A stretch of 64,000 nucleotides of DNA, taken from positions 1,426,001 through 1,490,000 of the forward strand of contig JAGTXZ010000006.1 of NCBI GenBank assembly GCA_018398575.1, read 5' to 3'. Shown here piece after piece: positions 30,954 through 42,958 of this stretch (within the stretch, counting starts at the first letter, position 1; the number at the start of each line of letters is the position of its first letter). The notes under the pieces are model-generated. The model worked only from the letters and a program-made list of their open reading frames with translations. It did not search any database and was not told the origin of the DNA. This DNA comes from Ampelomyces quisqualis (taxonomy: Eukaryota; Ascomycota; Dothideomycetes; Pleosporales; Phaeosphaeriaceae). Position numbers and translations under genes: made by a program.

Positions 30954-32766
30954 ATGCCTCCGGTCGCGCAATGGACGGGCACGCCCAAAGTCAAGGGCTC
31001 GAGCGAAAGTATCCGCATGGCGCTCCTGACTGCTTCTCTCGTTGGATTACAGTACGCTAACCCCCCCATTGGCCATTCATTCCCCCAGCTCCGCGCCGCC
31101 TGACACAAACGGTACTGCAGATTCACGTGGAACGTCGAAATGACTTACTGCACGCCCTACCTGCTCGAGCTCGGGCTCACCAAGTCCAAAATATCCCTCG
31201 TCTGGGTCGCAGGCCCGCTCTCGGGCCTAATCATGCAGCCCATCGTCGGCGTCATCGCAGACCGCTCGACGTCGCGCTGGGGCCGGCGCCGCCCGTACAT
31301 GTTTGGCGGCACGGTGCTGGTGTCCATGTTCCTGCTGCTGCTGGGCTGGACGAAAGAGGTGGTGCGGTACTTTGTGACGGACGAGGCGAGTGCGAAGAGC
31401 AAGACGGTTGTGGTTGCCGTGCTGAGTATATATGGGATTGATTTTGCCATCAATGCCGTGCAGGGCAGCTGTAGAGGGTTGATCGTGGATACGCTACCGA
31501 TTTCGAAACAGCAGCAGGGGAGTAGTTGGGCGAGTCGGATGGTGGCGGTGGGGTCGTTAATCGGGTATGGCGCGGGCGCGATTGATCTGAGAAGTGTATT
31601 TGGGCCGATGCTGGGGGACACGCAGTTCAAGCAGTTGACGGGAGTTGCGGCACTGACGTTGTGTCTTGCGGTGGGCGTGACCAGCTGGGCTGTGACGGAG
31701 AGGGTCAGAGTGCTGGATGTTGATGTGGAGGAGAAAATCAGTCCGATCGAGGTGTTGCAGACGATTGTAAAGACGGCAATAGAACTGCCGAGAGGCATTC
31801 AGGCTATTTGCCATGTGCAGTTCTGGGCTTGGATTGGTATGTTGAAACGGACACTACTTTGGGACATGCATACTAAGTATTTTTCTAGGATGGTTCCCCT
31901 TCCTGTTCTACAGTACCACCTGGGTCGGCGAGGTATACCTGCGATATGATGCGCCAGCAGACGTCAAGGCAGCAGGCGACTTGACTGGAAAGGTCGGCCG
32001 CGTAGGCTCAATGGCCCTGATAGGCTTCAGCATCATCACCTTTGTGATGTCTGTGCTGCTCCCGTTCTTCGTGAGGTCGCCAGCTGATGACAAGGTCTCT
32101 GGCTTCACTCCCCGCCCACCCAAGAACATTGCGGGCATCGTGAGTGCATTGGAGAAACACAAACCGTCATTGCTTACTGCATGGACCATGTCGCACTGTC
32201 TCTTCGCCAGTTCCATGATCTTCGCACCGTTTGTGCAGAGCTTGAGAAGCGCAACCTTGATCATTGCTGTTTGTGGCGTGTAAGTTCCTACCGGTTCCTT
32301 CGAGTATGCCGTGCTAATGTGGAGTAGGTCTTGGTCGGTAGCATGCTGGGCGCCCTTTGCATTCCTCGGCGTAGAAATCAACCGCATCTCACAATTCAAC
32401 GGCCACGCAAACTCACACGCCAACCGCTATTCCGGCGAGCACGAGGTGCCGCCCACGATCCATCTGAATGGCGGCTTGGAGGCAGCAAGCGAGAAACCCA
32501 GCAACCAAGGCGGTGATACCGGAAAGTACCTAGGCATCATGAACCTGTACACGACGCTGCCGCAGTTCGTTGGCACGGGCATCTCGTGGGTTGTCTTCTC
32601 GGTGCTCGAGCCGGGCAAGAGCCCTGAGCTTTCGGAGGCACCGCCTGGAGAGCAGCATCCTACAGGCGGGCCGAATGCGATCGCTGTTTGTCTCTTCATT
32701 GGGGCGTGTTGTGCTTGTTTTGCGGCGCTGGCGACGAGGAGGCTGAAGAGGATCCAGAATTCTTGA
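30954..32766 (+). CDS. Sucrose/alpha-glucoside transporter (GPH/SUT-like MFS)
   Basis: Twelve-helix proton-coupled sugar carrier of the plasma membrane, similar in type to S. pombe Sut1 and plant sucrose carriers. Four exons: 30954-31051, 31121-31836, 31889-32279 and 32328-32766, 547 aa. The loop after the second/third helix carries RWGRRRPYMFGG (from about residue 84), the hallmark of sucrose transporters. Other conserved parts are FTWNVEMTYCTPYLLELGL, GSCRGLIVD and GWFPFLFYSTTWVGE. A long, probably cytosolic loop lies between helices 10 and 11 (about 415-460). The start MPPVAQWTG was chosen as the first ATG that joins in frame to the first helix. It faces away from the expansin-like gene, and both are candidates for carbon-source control. 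Confidence 0.88.
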
Positions 32767-33219
32767 TCCAATGACAGCTGGTGTGGCTGTGCGTGTGGCT
32801 GTGCGTGTGGCTGTGCGTGTGGCTGGAGGTGGATGCAGAAGTTTTGCCTCGGAGCCGACTCGGGACCGTAGCCTGGCTCGCTCACTCATCTCAAATCTAT
32901 GCGGCATCAGGCCGGCAAGGCTGTTCTAGAAGGCAGGTGTGGCTACGGCGCGTGCAACGTCAACGACACTGGGATGCGATCAGCAAAGCCGTCGAAGGGC
33001 CGCATGCGGTGGGTGGACTGGGTCGAGGCATTCAAATAGCACGTGTTCTTCACTCTGAGCCAAACAAGCCCGCCGCCGCCGCCGCTGCTAAGCCGCAACG
33101 AGTTACCCAGCAACACCCATACAGGTCGCCGAAGCCGAATATTCTCTGCAGCGCTCACCCACACCACCATCGCCCTCACCCCGCCGCCACCCGCACAGCG
33201 ACATCACCGAGCCGCCACG
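32767..33219. other. Intergenic region, sugar transporter / NAP1
   Basis: Contains roughly three copies of a 12-bp unit (GTGTGGCTGTGC) at about 32784-32824, then a GC-rich leader of NAP1. No gene seen. Confidence 0.6.
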
Positions 33220-34731
33220 ATGTCTGAGCCAATCCGCAACAAGAAGATGGACTCCATCACCGCGCCGTAAGTACCTGCTGCCCCGCAACACGCTCTGTGT
33301 GAGCCTCATTCGCACACCACACCACCCCCCATGGACGTGCCCCAGTCTGACCACGGCACGACCAGCACCCCGCAGAACACACCCGCAAATGCTGCGCCCA
33401 TATCGTCGCACGCCCAGAAGCCCGGCGTCGGCACCATCAAGGAAGGTGAGTCGCACGATCTTTGTCTGCGGCCGTGCTTGTGCCTTCGCTTGCCCCTCCA
33501 CCCCCGCGCGATGCGCCGCGGAGCGCCTCACCGCTAACTCACTCTTCCCACAGAGGACCTTGAGCGCACCGCCGCCGGCCTCTTCGCTGCCAACCCCGCC
33601 CTCGTCGCCATGATGCAGAACAAGCTCGGCTCGCTCGTGGGCCGGTCAAGTGGCTACATCGAGTCGCTCCCTGCCTCGGTGCGCCGTCGCGTCGCTGGCC
33701 TGAAGGGCGTCCAGAAGGACCACTCCAAGCTCGAGGCCGAGTTCCAGGAAGAGGTTCTGCAGCTTGAGAAGAAGTACTTCGCCAAGTTCACGCCCCTGTA
33801 CCAGACCCGCGCACAGATCGTCAACGGTGCGACCGAGCCTTCGGACGAGCAGGTCAAGGTTGGCGAGCAGCTCGACGACGACGACGACGACGAGGACAAG
33901 CCCGAGACTGAGCTCAACAAGGACGAGGGCAAGGATGTCAAGGGCATTCCCGAGTTCTGGCTCAGCGCCATGAAGAACCAGATCTCGCTTGCAGAGATGA
34001 TCACGGACCGGGACGAGGCTGCGCTGAAGTCTCTGACTGACGTTCGTATGGAGTACCTCGACCGCCCTGGCTTCCGTCTGATCTTTGAGTTTGGCGAGAA
34101 CGACTTCTTCACCAACAAGACCATCACCAAGACCTACTTCTACCAAGAGGAGAACGGCTACGGTGGCGACTTCATCTATGACCACGCCGAGGGCGACAAG
34201 ATCGACTGGAAGACCGGAAAGGACCTCACCGTCCGCATCGAGAGCAAGAAGCAGAGGAACAAGAGTGAGCACCTGTGAATGCCTCAATCGCAGTGGTCGC
34301 TAACAGTGTACAGACACCAAGCAGACACGCGTTGTCAAGAAGACCGTCCCCACAGAGTCGTTCTTCAACTTCTTCGACCCACCCAAGCCCCCACAGGACG
34401 AGGAGGACGACGCCTCGTCGGACATTGAGGAGCGCCTCGAGCTCGACTACCAGCTTGGCGAGGACATCAAGGAGAAGCTCATTCCTCGTGCCATCGACTG
34501 GTTCACTGGCGAGGCCCTACAGTATGAGAATATTGAGGACTTCGACGAGGGCGAGTTCGAAGACGAGGATGACGAAGATGAGGACGAGCTCAGCGACGAC
34601 CGTGACGAGGATGAGGAGTCAGATGACGAGGTACGTGCTTTTACGTCTTTGCGTCTTTCCGCAGGCTAATTGTATTTCAGAACGATGGCACAAAACCCAA
34701 GCAGGAGGCTGCTGAGTGCAAGCAGAGCTAA
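33220..34731 (+). CDS. NAP1: Nucleosome assembly protein NAP1
   Basis: Histone H2A-H2B chaperone in nucleus and cytoplasm. Five exons: 33220-33266, 33366-33445, 33554-34264, 34314-34630 and 34681-34731, 401 aa. The N-terminus MSEPIRNKKMDSITAPTPQN fixes the second acceptor at GACCAG (33360-33365): only this AG restores the frame. The NAP domain (about 45-345) contains VQKDHSKLEAEFQEEVLQLE, IPEFWLSAMKNQ and FIYDHAEGDKIDWK. An acidic internal run (six Asp, encoded by a GAC microsatellite near 33871-33896) and a strongly acidic tail match the family. The last exon adds NDGTKPKQEAAECKQS. Confidence 0.96.
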
Positions 34732-35593
34732 ATTGTTTCCACGGATACGGTTTCCTTGCCTTGAGGATGTTGGGCACGTTCTTCCGATCTAGACACGGGC
34801 ATCAGAACGCATTTCGGTGGCTACACCCTGCGCCAGCCCTCGAAACTGGCTTTTCCGTTCTCCATACCCCGTCTGTCCCCTTTGCATGTTCCATATGTGC
34901 GTAATTCTGCATCGAAGGAAGTGGGACATGGGCCTTGCGCGATCATGACTAGATTACATTGGTGGGTAGCTATCGCTACAGAAAGACTACTTACTTTACT
35001 TTCGTGTCGTCCTTTCCGTCTTCGTCCCCCTCAGGTCGGATACGGACCGCAGATGTTCGATGTCATCACACAATCACTAGCATGTTTGGCGTCATCTTGG
35101 CGGAGTTTTTGAATTTCGTATAGTGTCTGCAATCGAATAGTCAAGATAGTAGTAGTACAGCTCCTTACGCGGCAACAGTTTTCGAGGTATTTCCAATCAC
35201 CGAACCTGACTCCACGTTCTTACGAGTCGTGACTCTGTTGACGACCTTCAGACAACAACATCGTTGAAACAATGGGTTACTCTCGTCTGCGAAGCCTTTC
35301 ACTCTGCATTCGATGCTTCATGCACAGCACGGTCAATATCCTTTGTGCAATCGTGACCGTCGCAACCAGGGCCCTAGCGCGGGGTAGCGGGGTCCACCGT
35401 CCAGTCGGCAAAACCTCAGTCCCTGGTAAATTTCCAGAAAATGCGACCACTTTTGGGTGGCAGCGCAAAAGCATACAGCAGCAATTGAGACGTGCTTTCC
35501 CTACAGAGACTGGCAATCCAATCTCTCATCCATCCAAAGCCTCTACCGACGCCCATCCCCCTTTGCGACAACATCCCGACCGACCCAGCCATC
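34732..35593. other. Intergenic region, NAP1 / FAP7
   Basis: No gene recognised; FAP7 promoter lies at the right end. Confidence 0.5.
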
Positions 35594-36197
35594 ATGGCGC
35601 GCAAGAACCCAAACATTGTAATCACAGGCACACCCGGCGTGGGCAAGACAACACACGCAGAACAACTCGCACAAGCCACGGGCTTCACCCACATCTCCGT
35701 CAACCAGATCGTCAAAGACGAAGGGTTCCACGAAGGCAAGGACGAAGAGACGGGAAGTTGGATCGTCGATGAAGACAAAGTCCGTCTTGACACCCAGACA
35801 CAATTGCAGCTTCCGCTTTGGCTAACATTCCCCACAGCTCCTGGATCACCTCGAATCCCTCCCCCTGCACTCCACCGGCGGCTACATTCTCGACTGGCAC
35901 GCGTGCGACTTGTTTCCCGAGCGGTGGATCGACCTCGTGCTCGTGTTGCGCTGCGATTCTACACTGCTGTACGATCGGCTGGCGGCGAGGGGCTACAAGG
36001 GCAAGAAGTTGGAGGAGAATATCGATAGCGAGATTATGCAGGTGTTGCTGGAGGAGGCGCGGGAGAGTTACAGAGAGGAGATTGTGGTGGAGTTGAGGAG
36101 TGAGAGTAATGAGGATGTGGAGGGGAATATGGAGAGGGTGGAGAGTTGGGTCGAGGGGTGGAGGAGGGACAATGCTGGCGAGGATGGGGGGGATTGA
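35594..36197 (+). CDS. FAP7: Adenylate kinase isoenzyme 6 / FAP7 ribosome assembly NTPase
   Basis: Nuclear P-loop nucleotide kinase that acts with Rps14 in late 40S maturation. Two exons: 35594-35779 and 35838-36197, 181 aa (yeast Fap7 is 197). Walker A GTPGVGKT is at 12-19, followed by HISVNQIVKDEGF, the lid-like GGYILDWHACDLFPERWIDLV and RGYKGKKLEENIDSEI, all diagnostic of the family. The 58-nt intron has an unusual GTCCGT donor but a clear CTAAC branch site and CACAG acceptor. It is convergent with HAM1, stops 130 bp apart. Confidence 0.95.
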
Positions 36198-36327
36198 ACA
36201 ACTGCGGACGCTGGTGTTATGAGGCAGTGGATATGTAGACGTCTTGCTTTTTGGACATGGTGAGTGCCGCCATTGTTCGTATTTTCATGATACCCGCACG
36301 AAGAGAGAATTCGATAGAAGGAGAGTT

Positions 36328-37175
36328 TCAAGCATCGACTTGACTCGCCAACCACTCTTTCAACTTTTCGAGTGCTTTACCCCGATGACTTATCTTGTTC
36401 TTCTCACTCTTGTCCATTTCCGCATACGTCTGGCCTTCATACTCGAAACATGAATCCCAGCCTTTCACACTATTAGCATGCAACTTCCTTAAATACCACC
36501 GGCACGATCGAGGGAGAAGAAGGAAAACACCCTTGACTCACCAAAAACAGTACTCCCCCGACTCTCAACCAACTTCCCATCCGTCCGTCCCTGGAATAAC
36601 ACAGGCTCGCTCCCCGGCCCAGCGCAGTACGCGAATGTACATACCGCCTGAGCAGATTTGTCGTCGAAGCCAGCGAGGAGTTTGTGCATATTCGCAGCGC
36701 CGAGGGAGAGCATGAACCATTTACTTTTTTTTGGCCTCAAGTTAGTCCCGAGTCTCGAAACGGTTTCGTGAGAGACGTGGGCCCTACGTGGGTCGAGGTC
36801 CATTGCAGATTGGGGACGTACATATAAGGACCGGGTAAATCGTTCATGGCTTTGAAGCAGAGACATGTGTCTTCGACGAGGACGGGGCCTTTGATCTATC
36901 CATCGTGGTTGCAGGTATTAGCTCTCGTATCAAAGTACATCAGTTTCAGGGTTGGTCAAGTTGGGATAGCGAGGAGAGACGGGGGGACGTACGGCTTCAG
37001 CGGCTCGTCGAGCTTTGTCGGTGGTTACTTCTTCGACTGTGCCTTGGATTTCGACCAGGTCGATGTTTTGGTTGCGGAGTTCGATGACGCCGTCGAGAAT
37101 GGCTTGGACTTCGGCGAGTTTGTTCTTGTTGCCCGTGATGAAGTTGAGGTGTTTGGGTACAGGTGGGGAAGTCAT
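36328..37175 (-). CDS. HAM1: Inosine triphosphate pyrophosphatase HAM1
   Basis: House-cleaning enzyme that hydrolyses ITP, dITP and XTP to monophosphates, keeping deaminated bases out of nucleic acids. Four exons: 36993-37175, 36822-36895, 36542-36723 and 36328-36461, 190 aa, the usual length. Family motifs: FITGNKNKLAEVQAIL at the N-terminus (phosphate/substrate loop), VLVEDTCLCFKAMNDLPGPY with the catalytic acid, and the end WDSCFEYEGQTYAEM...KNKISHRGKAL. Three introns of 80-98 nt are longer than the local average; the third exon begins after an A-rich AAAAAAAAG acceptor, which gives YIKWFMLSLG. Confidence 0.95.
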
Positions 37176-37828
37176 GGTGATGGTGGACTGATATCCAGGC
37201 GTTGAGTTGCAACCTAGTATCTTGATTACTGTTTCGATGTCTTGTTGCTAATGCAATCTTGCAGAGCAAGAATTACTGATATATCGTCTCGATGCAGAAT
37301 CAAGATAGTGTTCCGCGATCTTGATAATCTGCGGTTCGTGCAGGCAGGACGAGTGTGACTCTTTGCGCGAAACTGTGTAATGCCGTAGGATTACAACACT
37401 GGCTTGACACACCATAACAACGTCGATGACAGGGCGGAGGGCAACAGTCACACGGCAGTAGGCCAGCCTACGAAATTCACCGCATGGCTGGATGCGGGAA
37501 GGCGCGGTGCTATTTCGAGCTAAGCGAGAAGTCTAAGCTACATCTAGCTGCTAGCGCCCTTTGAGGCTGAGCGAACTCACCGTAGCTGACATTGGCTTCC
37601 ATCTTCTACAAACACGTTTCCAACGCGGTACGTTGCCGTCAATCTCTAGCGTGCCGTACATTGCGAAGTTACATTACAGTCCCATGGCTTGAAGGCTTGC
37701 ACCCGTCTCAGTTTCCTGCGGCTCATTCCTTCCTGACAGATCCTGCGCTGTCGTCACGCAACCGAGGACACTCCTTGATTCCTGTTCCAAACCACGATTG
37801 TGGAGCGGAGAACACTCAAGAAAAAATC
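37176..37828. other. Divergent intergenic region, HAM1 / P450-like gene
   Basis: Promoters of two divergent genes. The reading frame of the P450-like gene extends upstream to about 37592 but without an in-frame ATG. Confidence 0.5.
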
Positions 37829-39854
37829 ATGGCACCCCTCCGGACTTTATTTCTTGGTGTGTACGCCTCAAATGCCGCTATAAGATTGATGTTCCTCCCT
37901 ATCTGTTACGTCTTGCTGCTCACTCCCTTCTTGACTCTTGCTGCTTACTATCTTGGATTCGGACGAACCTTGAGCGCATACGTACCTGAGGACTTCTCCT
38001 GGACCGATCTCCTTCCTCAAGTTGTACTATCCACAGTCTTCTTGCTGCTACCAACAAGACTACTATCGGCTTCAGGAGTTGCGAGTAAAACTAAAGATGG
38101 AGGAAAGAGGCTGGTACAATCGTTGCCATATTGGATACCGGGCTTTCGACACTTCTGGAGCATCATCTCTGGTGGTGAAAGATGGCTCAATGGCGTTCGG
38201 TAAGACACTAATCTCTATGTCCATGTTGTTAAATTAACTTTTGACTAGCGGGTCTGCAATTGATAGCATTGTTGCATACAACGCGTTTGGGGCGAAGCAT
38301 AACATCATCTTGAATGATACTCTGGCAGAAGGGTCTTTCCTGTCTCAACTGTCGCAGAAGCAGGTGGATCTGCAAGTACCCAGGACCATTCAATGGACCA
38401 TTCTACGCAATGCTTTCGGCATTCCTAGCACGGTCGAAGCGCAGTATTTCGACAAAGAGTCTGAGATCGACAATACCATCACGACAAACATTTACAAACA
38501 GATTCAGACTTTCCTATCTTCTACATTGCACATATTGTCCGAATCGCTACCTGACTTTGTCACGTTCAACTCCTCGATCGTGGACCAAATGCAATGGGAG
38601 CGTGTTGCTGATGTTGAACTCACCGATGGGACATCCGAGACTGAATGCAGCCTCTTTACATTGATCAATGAATTTTGCTGCAATGCGATTCTGCCACCCA
38701 TAGTTGGTGCCCAATTCACCGAAGCATATCAATTGCTCGCTACAGATCTAGCCAATTTCAACACGCGCTACTGGGCAATGGCGCTCGGCTTACCAAGATT
38801 GGCACCTCTCCAAGGACTTCCAGGGGCTGCTTTGTCTCAGAAGCGACTGCTGCAGAACTTGAGAAGAATGTTTGGTGAACTCAGCAGCCCACCCGTCAAG
38901 CGTGTTCCCGACGATGATGAGAGTGTAAGCGGGGAGGAGACTGACGCGGATGTGCTTACACCCGTCACCAAGCTCAATGACCTTTTCAAGAAGCACGACC
39001 TGCCTTTGAACGCCCGGGCATCCATAACGCTCCAGGTTCTCCACGAGATTATCGCGGAAGTCGTTCCGCTCGTATTCTGGAGCCTGCTACACATCCACGC
39101 ATTAGGAAGTGAAGTCGAGCAAGATACACCTATTGAGAAGATTCGACAGGAGACCAAAGTATGGGCACAAGCTGTACAACCACCATCGATACACCCGTTA
39201 TTCCCCTCACCCCCAGCCATCGTGTTCGAAAATGTCCTCGAAAAGATCAGCAGTAACACAAATGCCCTTCTGAGCTCCTGTATCAACGAAACCCGCCGCC
39301 TCTACACCTGCTCCACAACAACGTACAAACTCAAATCTCCCATTACACTCACCGACCCCAGCATCCCCAACGAGAAATGGGAGCTCGAAGCAAACACCTA
39401 CATCGACATGGGCCTCTCGCAATCCCTACTCAACTCCTCCGCATCAGTCCACCCAGACCCAAAAGTCTACAAACCAGATCGCTTCACCTCTCTCCCTTGT
39501 CCAGTTACTCTCAACACCGCTTCTGGACCTTATATCCAAGCTCTGACAGCCACCATCCTAACCGGCATTATTCAGCTGTGGGACTTGACGCCCGCGCCAA
39601 AGAAGAGCTTTTTTGACCACATGCAGGAAGCGCGCGCGGAAGCGCAGATTGGTGCCGCGGCGCTGACGGGAGAGCAGAAGGCTGCGCGGAGTAGTCAGCC
39701 GAAAGACAACACTGGCAAGGATGGCAGGGCGAAGTGGGTTATTCCCAGGGCGATGGATGGGGCGAGTGTGAAGGTGCCGAGGGGGGATGTGAGGGTCAGG
39801 ATTAGGAGGAGGGAGGGATTGCCGGCTGGGAGGGGGGATGTGAGGAGGTTTTGA
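37829..39854 (+). CDS. Membrane-anchored cytochrome P450-like protein lacking the heme cysteine
   Basis: Two exons, 37829-38199 and 38249-39854, 658 aa. Two hydrophobic helices at the N-terminus anchor it. P450-fold marks: an I-helix-like IIAEVVPLVFWSLLHI of the kind seen in CYP7/CYP8-like fungal P450s, the K-helix ExxR as ETRR (471-474) and the PERF-like PDRF (533-536). After PDRF, the FGxGxRxCxG loop is missing: the sequence runs LPCPVTLNTASGPYIQALTA, with Ala or Ser where the heme-ligating Cys should align (before GPYIQA). Cys541 is only five residues after PDRF, too close to be the ligand. An acidic insert (DDDESVSGEETDAD) and a long basic tail are added. A heme mono-oxygenase activity is therefore doubtful; the role is unknown. 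Confidence 0.72.
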
Positions 39855-40372
39855 TTACGTTGGATTGTAGGTAGCAGGGCGAGGGGGTGGCGTGATACGT
39901 GGCTTGAATGCGAGACTATCTGGTTCGACAAAGCATTTAGATGAGAACAAACCAGAGACTTTAGCCTCGACTGTAAAGTTAGCTTGAATAGATACACATT
40001 GCCAGCTTTGGAACGATGCGTTGGACATGGCGACCCAAGTATGCTGGTAACAATTTGAGTTGTGGAAACGACGAGAGAAGTGTGCGTCATCGTGAAGCAT
40101 TCCCTCGCGTCAAGTTATGTTGGCACAAGCGGCACCCTGCAAAATGAGCACGATGCATGTGTCTTTTCAATGTCATTTCGTGATTGTACTTTTCCCGCGC
40201 CGCAGCATGAACACCAGTCGAAGGGTGTACCCATGCACGCCATCACTGTCGCGGGATCGCATCAAGGGCTGTTCATCCTTTCATTGTAAACATAACACCT
40301 TTTGGTATGCCCATATCATGCCGTAGAAGATTGAAAGACCCAGAAACCCCATGCCTAGTCAACCATGCTCGT
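39855..40372. other. Convergent intergenic region, P450-like gene / RPS1
   Basis: 3' flanks of two convergent genes; no gene seen. Confidence 0.5.
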
Positions 40373-41331
40373 TTAAACCTCTTGGAGAACGGTTTCCTTG
40401 AACTCGCGCTCAACCTGGGACTTGTCAGCATATGCCTGATGCACAGGTGATGGTGGAGTCTTTACCTTCTGGCCAGAGTCGTCCTGGCTTGACTCGCCAT
40501 GGAGTCCGAGGAGAGCACCAAGGTCGAATTTGGGTGCCTTGAGGAGCTTGACCTTTCGTACGTGGACCTGTTCCTTGTTAATTTGTGCCCCCACTACAAT
40601 TCAATTGCGTGCACATACGTTCTGGAGAGGGTAGATGCCCTGGGTGGACTTCTCGATCTCGCGGCCGATAACCTCAGGGATCAGCTTCTGGGTGAGCTGG
40701 GCAAGGGTGCACGAGCTGGCGTCGCGGGTCATGATCTCAACCATCTTCTTGCGGATGGCCCTGATCTGCGACGAGGCAGCGTATGTGGTCTTCTTGATCT
40801 GGTTTGGTCGTCGCTTGGTGAAACCAATGGCGAAGAGGCGGAGGAGATAGTCGTCGGTGGTCTTGACAACGACGTTGGCCTCGATCAGGGTCTGCCACTT
40901 GCGCACGAGGGAGCGGAGCTTGTCGGAGGTGAAGTCGAGGCCGTGGAAGTTGGTCAGGCAGTTCTTGCCCTGGACCTCGTCGACTCGGAGCTTGACCTTG
41001 CGGAACGCGTGGTCCTCATCCTTCTGCAGGTCGGCGAGCGAGACCTCGAATATCCGGCCCTTGAGGGCGTCGTTCGCGTTCTTCAGACCGGTGGTGCGGT
41101 TGACGAGGGTCTTGCCGACACTGCGAGCGGCCGGAGTCAGCATTGATGCCATTGAAGCGCCCTGTTGCTGCTGCTGCGGCGGCGGCGGCGGCGGCGGGGA
41201 GTCTCTTACTCTCGGATGGCGAAAGTTCCTGGCGCCTTGACGTTGTACCAGTCCTTCTTAGCGAAGGTGTCGGTCTTCTTCTTGAGACCCTTCTTTCCCT
41301 TTGAAAGACGCTTGTTCTTGCCGACAGCCAT
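40373..41331 (-). CDS. RPS1: 40S ribosomal protein S1 (eS1, S3a)
   Basis: Small-subunit protein near the mRNA exit site. Four exons: 41210-41331, 40619-41120, 40466-40567 and 40373-40414, 255 aa, the same length as yeast Rps1. Start MAVGKNKRLSKGKKGLKKK, then KDWYNVKAPGTFAIR, VGKTLVNRTTGLKNANDALK and VHVRKVKLLKAPKFDLGALL. The first intron (89 nt) carries a GCN repeat and could be misread as coding poly-Ala; homology shows it is spliced out, giving AIRDVGKT. Confidence 0.96.
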
Positions 41332-42447
41332 GTTTGCGACTCTGGTGTGTTGGGCGTCGAGGTGGTGTGGTCGTCGATGATATTCAAAGGTCCGCGAATT
41401 CTGTCGGTGTTCGTTCTCGCTTGCGCTAGCTTCGTGCGCGCTAGCAATTATGCCAAGCCGTCACGTGCGCTGAAGATGGAACACCACATGCCACGACGCC
41501 TAAGACACACACCCAGCGCTGGTCGGGTGCTTGCAAGATCGTTGCTGCCGTGCACTGGGGTCTCGTGCCCGCACCGCCTGTGGCCTTCGTCCTCCAGAGA
41601 CAGTCATGAAGCCGTGCACGCCTTCACTCGCCTGGCAGCTCTCGCCTATCGTCTAAGAGCAGGGCGCACGATCAACTTGAGGGATGTTCTCTGGATGCTG
41701 TCACATGCTTGTGTGGAGAAGTCAGTTTCTGGAGAAATTTCCATGCATGTCGTCCTGGGATGGCAGGAATGATATCGGTGCGTGCCATCCCCACTCGAAG
41801 ACTCGACAGCATCTCCAGCCACCACACAACAAAAGACCGCATCACGAACAACACATGATAGCCTTCGCTCAGAGGGCCGCGAAAGTCGCGCTAGATCGTT
41901 TCCAATTGGCATTGTGGCAAATTCGCTATCTATCTACAAGACGCTTCAGTCCTCAACCATCCCACAACTAGCACCACCAGAATACAAGGCACAGCAACGA
42001 CTGCGGAGCCCTTTCTGCCATCCGAGCTCCCCTCAGCCAGCCCCATTGCATCCAGATATGCGGCAGCGTCGAAGGCTACCAGCCGCGGTTGAGTGGCCGT
42101 GCGCTAATCAAGGGGACATTGCCCCCACACATGTCTGCTGCTCCCGCTTCATCGCCCCAACGCCCACTAATCTTGACATACCCTCACGAGTCAATAGTCG
42201 CTTTGCCTCCGCGGTGTTTCCATTTGGATATGGCGCAGTTCGCGTCTGTGCCGTAGGATGTCGTATGTAAGCCGTGGCTCGACTTGTCGGCATCGTCGGC
42301 TGGGTTGTGCTGCTCATCCATGTGTTGCCCTGCTCGATTGCCCTTTCTCACACGAGCAAGTGCGATCCGTGAGTGGATGGTGGTGGGATCGTAGTCTTCC
42401 AATGACTGGTAATGAGCTCATTGAGCCATTCACGCAAGCACTACCGC
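41332..42447. other. 1.1-kb intergenic region, RPS1 / small hypothetical gene
   Basis: RPS1 promoter at the left end. Open frames on both strands (for example 41782-42270) show no family features. Nothing else seen. Confidence 0.5.
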
Positions 42448-42958
42448 TCAGGTCTTGACAGCCGACTGCTCACGGTGCTGATCATAGGCACTCTGGTTTT
42501 GGCAGAAATGCTCAAAATCCGGGAAGGAGATGTAGCCATCTGAACAGGAATTAGTACATGTGATGCTCGACCTTGTTCGGGAAGGAGGCGTGCTTACCCT
42601 GTTGCCTGTACTGCCTGACGTAGCGATCACTTTCACTCCTCCACACAGCAGGCTTCTCGTAGGGGTTGGTCGGGCTCGAATGGTACCCACCAGTCCTCGT
42701 ATCAGAAGGCGAAGCTGCTAGACTTGGTGTCTCGCTTCGTGGAGTTGGTGGGGACGAGACCACCTTTGCCAGTAGTGCATGAGCCTTGGTCGGACTCCCC
42801 GAAGAACCGGCGGAATCACGTCGAGGAAGAGAAACAAGCGTAGTGACGCATGGCGAAGAGACAGTTGAAGGTGTCAGAGGTGGCCGACGACTTCCTGATC
42901 TTGATCGTGCGGGAGCCTCGGTGGGTAGCGAGTAGTAGTATCGTGAGCTATTCGCCAT
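42448..42958 (-). CDS. Small Ser/Pro-rich hypothetical protein
   Basis: Not recognised. Two exons, 42598-42958 and 42448-42539, 150 aa; the 58-nt intron has a GTAAGC donor, a TACTAAT branch site and a TTCAG acceptor, which is good support for a real gene. Residues 1-100 are basic, disordered, Ser/Pro/Thr-rich with several SP/TP sites; the C-terminus (YEKPAVWRSESDRYVRQYRQ, then DGYISFPDFEHFCQ) looks more conserved and amphipathic. DGYISFPDF resembles part of an EF-hand loop, but only weakly. No signal peptide or membrane segment. Confidence 0.6.

Noticed and set aside
33646..34287. 213-aa minus-strand frame over NAP1, and the similar 215-aa plus-strand frame over RPS1 (40499-41146)
   Set aside because: Both are antisense shadows of well-conserved ribosomal/chaperone exons, rich in Leu/Val as expected from reversed acidic or basic codons.
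41121..41209. Poly-Ala/Gly coding stretch in RPS1
   Set aside because: It lies in the first intron; removing it restores the conserved junction and the exact family length of 255 aa.
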